The notes under the pieces: model-generated
What the model was told of the DNA's origin: nothing
Databases searched by the model: none
Seen by the model: only the letters and a program-made list of their open reading frames with translations
Part shown: one piece after another, positions 12,595-13,450 of the stretch
Layout of the letters: every line of letters starts with the position of its first letter
Numbering within the stretch: position 1 is the first letter of the stretch
Position numbers and translations under genes: made by a program
Assembly (NCBI GenBank): GCA_034180465.1
Contig: JAXFOH010000056.1
Span: 1 to 13,450 of the forward strand
Length of the DNA: 13,450 bases
Source: CAKUIA01 sp034180465
GTDB lineage: Bacteria > Verrucomicrobiota > Verrucomicrobiia > Opitutales > Intestinicryptomonadaceae
Reading direction: 5' to 3'

Positions 12595-13450
12595 TTACAA
12601 ACGCTTTAAAAGCGACGCTCCGTGGGCGTCTAGCATTTCCATTTTAGAGAACGCCGCAACAACGGAGGCTGCCCTCGCAATCGACTTTTTGTCGTACTTT
12701 ACGAACGACGACCTGCGCATAAAATCTATAAGCTGCAAGCCGCCCGAAAACCTGCCCGTTCCGCCTGTGGGCAAGGTGTGGCTGGGGCCAGCTGTAAAGT
12801 CGCCCAAAACGGTGGGGGTATATTCGCCCGCCAAAATCGCGCCTGCGGTTTTTATGTTCTTTTCCAAATAGGGCAAGTCTTTGGCGGCAACCTGAAGCTC
12901 CATATGTTCTGGGGCTATGCGGTTTGCAACGTAGGCTGCGCTTTTAATGTCGGGACAGTGTATAACGTAGGTAGAGTTTTCTATAATCGCCTTCAACTTT
13001 TCCCTGCGCGACAATGTTTGCGACTGAATTTCTATTTCCCTTAAAACTTTTTTAAGCAAAGCTTCGGAAGTTGAAACATAGAATATGCGCTCCCTGCCCG
13101 AACCGTGTTCGGCTTGCGAAAGAAGGTCGGCTGCAACGTATTTTGCAGAAGCCGTGCTATCGGACAATATCAAAACTTCGCTAGGGCCTGGCAGCAAGTC
13201 TACGCCAACCTTGCCGAACATCTGCCTTTTTGCCTCTATAACAAATGCGTTGCCGGGGCCAAAAAGCTTGTCTACCGGCTTTATGGTTTTTGTACCCAAA
13301 GCCATTGCAGCTATTGCCTGGCTACCTCCGCATTTGTAAATTTCGCTTATGCCCAAAAATTTTAGTGCGCAAAGCAGTTTGGAATTTATTTTGCCTTCGG
13401 GCGAAGGCGGCGTGCACACGCAAATTTCGGGGCACTTTGCGATTTTTGCC
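12595..13450 (-). CDS. hisD: histidinol dehydrogenase, C-terminal part (5' end beyond window)
   Basis: HisD is a zinc enzyme that oxidises histidinol to histidine in two NAD-dependent steps, the last stage of histidine synthesis. About 284 residues are visible, against a usual length near 430; the start lies off the right edge. The frame is open through 13450 and reads AKIAKCPEICVCTPPSPEGK at the edge, so the GTG at 13419 is internal, not the start. Landmarks are YKCGGSQAIAAMALGT, the NAD-binding VDKLFGPGNAFV, zinc ligands Q and H in DLLSQAEHGSG, the catalytic pair E-H in NRIAPEHMEL, the D of LGDFTAGPSHTLPTGG, and the final zinc histidine in LDAHGASLLKRL. It is convergent with holB and followed by its own terminator. 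Upstream his genes may lie outside the window. Confidence 0.97.
   Translation of the reverse strand, partial: AKIAKCPEICVCTPPSPEGKINSKLLCALKFLGISEIYKCGGSQAIAAMALGTKTIKPVDKLFGPGNAFVIEAKRQMFGKVGVDLLPGPSEVLILSDSTASAKYVAADLLSQAEHGSGRERIFYVSTSEALLKKVLREIEIQSQTLSRREKLKAIIENSTYVIHCPDIKSAAYVANRIAPEHMELQVAAKDLPYLEKNIKTAGAILAGEYTPTVLGDFTAGPSHTLPTGGTGRFSGGLQLIDFMRRSSFVKYDKKSIARAASVVAAFSKMEMLDAHGASLLKRL

Overview
The window reads as an ordinary stretch of chromosome from a moderately AT-rich, Gram-negative bacterium. LpxD points to a lipid A outer membrane. The closest overall fit is the PVC superphylum, probably Verrucomicrobia and perhaps Opitutae. This is an inference from four things: the bS21 sequence type, the lysine/alanine repeat histone H1-like protein, the HIT-PhoH-PgpH gene order, and the near absence of Shine-Dalgarno sequences. 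There is no phage, transposase, CRISPR array or toxin cluster. No new multi-gene system is visible.

Layout, left to right. A 5'-complete but 3'-truncated CTP synthase gene (pyrG, minus strand, 1-845) diverges from rpsU (bS21, 1023-1223), which ends in its own terminator. A strong promoter at 1337-1366 then starts a tight four-gene operon: HIT-family Ap4A phosphorylase-like protein, PhoH ATPase, PgpH-type seven-TM HD phosphodiesterase, and lpxD (1387-6205). It closes on a symmetrical terminator shared with the convergent enolase gene (6274-7575, minus). A small hotdog thioesterase (7657-8034) diverges from eno and overlaps, tail to tail, the tsaE gene (8026-8448, minus). Upstream of tsaE on the same strand are a terminator and an aspartate/aromatic aminotransferase gene (8504-9691). 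Next comes the histone H1-like gene (9929-10234, minus), then a 392-base AT-rich regulatory gap, then tmk and holB as an overlapping pair (10627-12188). A 406-base non-coding stretch rich in repeats and inverted repeats separates holB from the convergent 3' part of hisD (12595-13450, minus).

The genes are mostly housekeeping: nucleotide supply (pyrG, tmk), translation (rpsU, tsaE, probably phoH), replication (holB), glycolysis (eno), amino acid metabolism (aminotransferase, hisD), lipid A synthesis (lpxD), cyclic dinucleotide turnover (pgpH) and nucleoid structure (histone-like).

The observations most worth a second look are these. rpsU has an essentially perfect Shine-Dalgarno sequence while almost every other gene here has none. 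The histone-like protein ends in a four-cysteine tail. Two genes have promoter -10 elements so close to the ATG that leaderless transcripts are expected. The holB-hisD gap holds a diverged repeat pair and two long inverted repeats.
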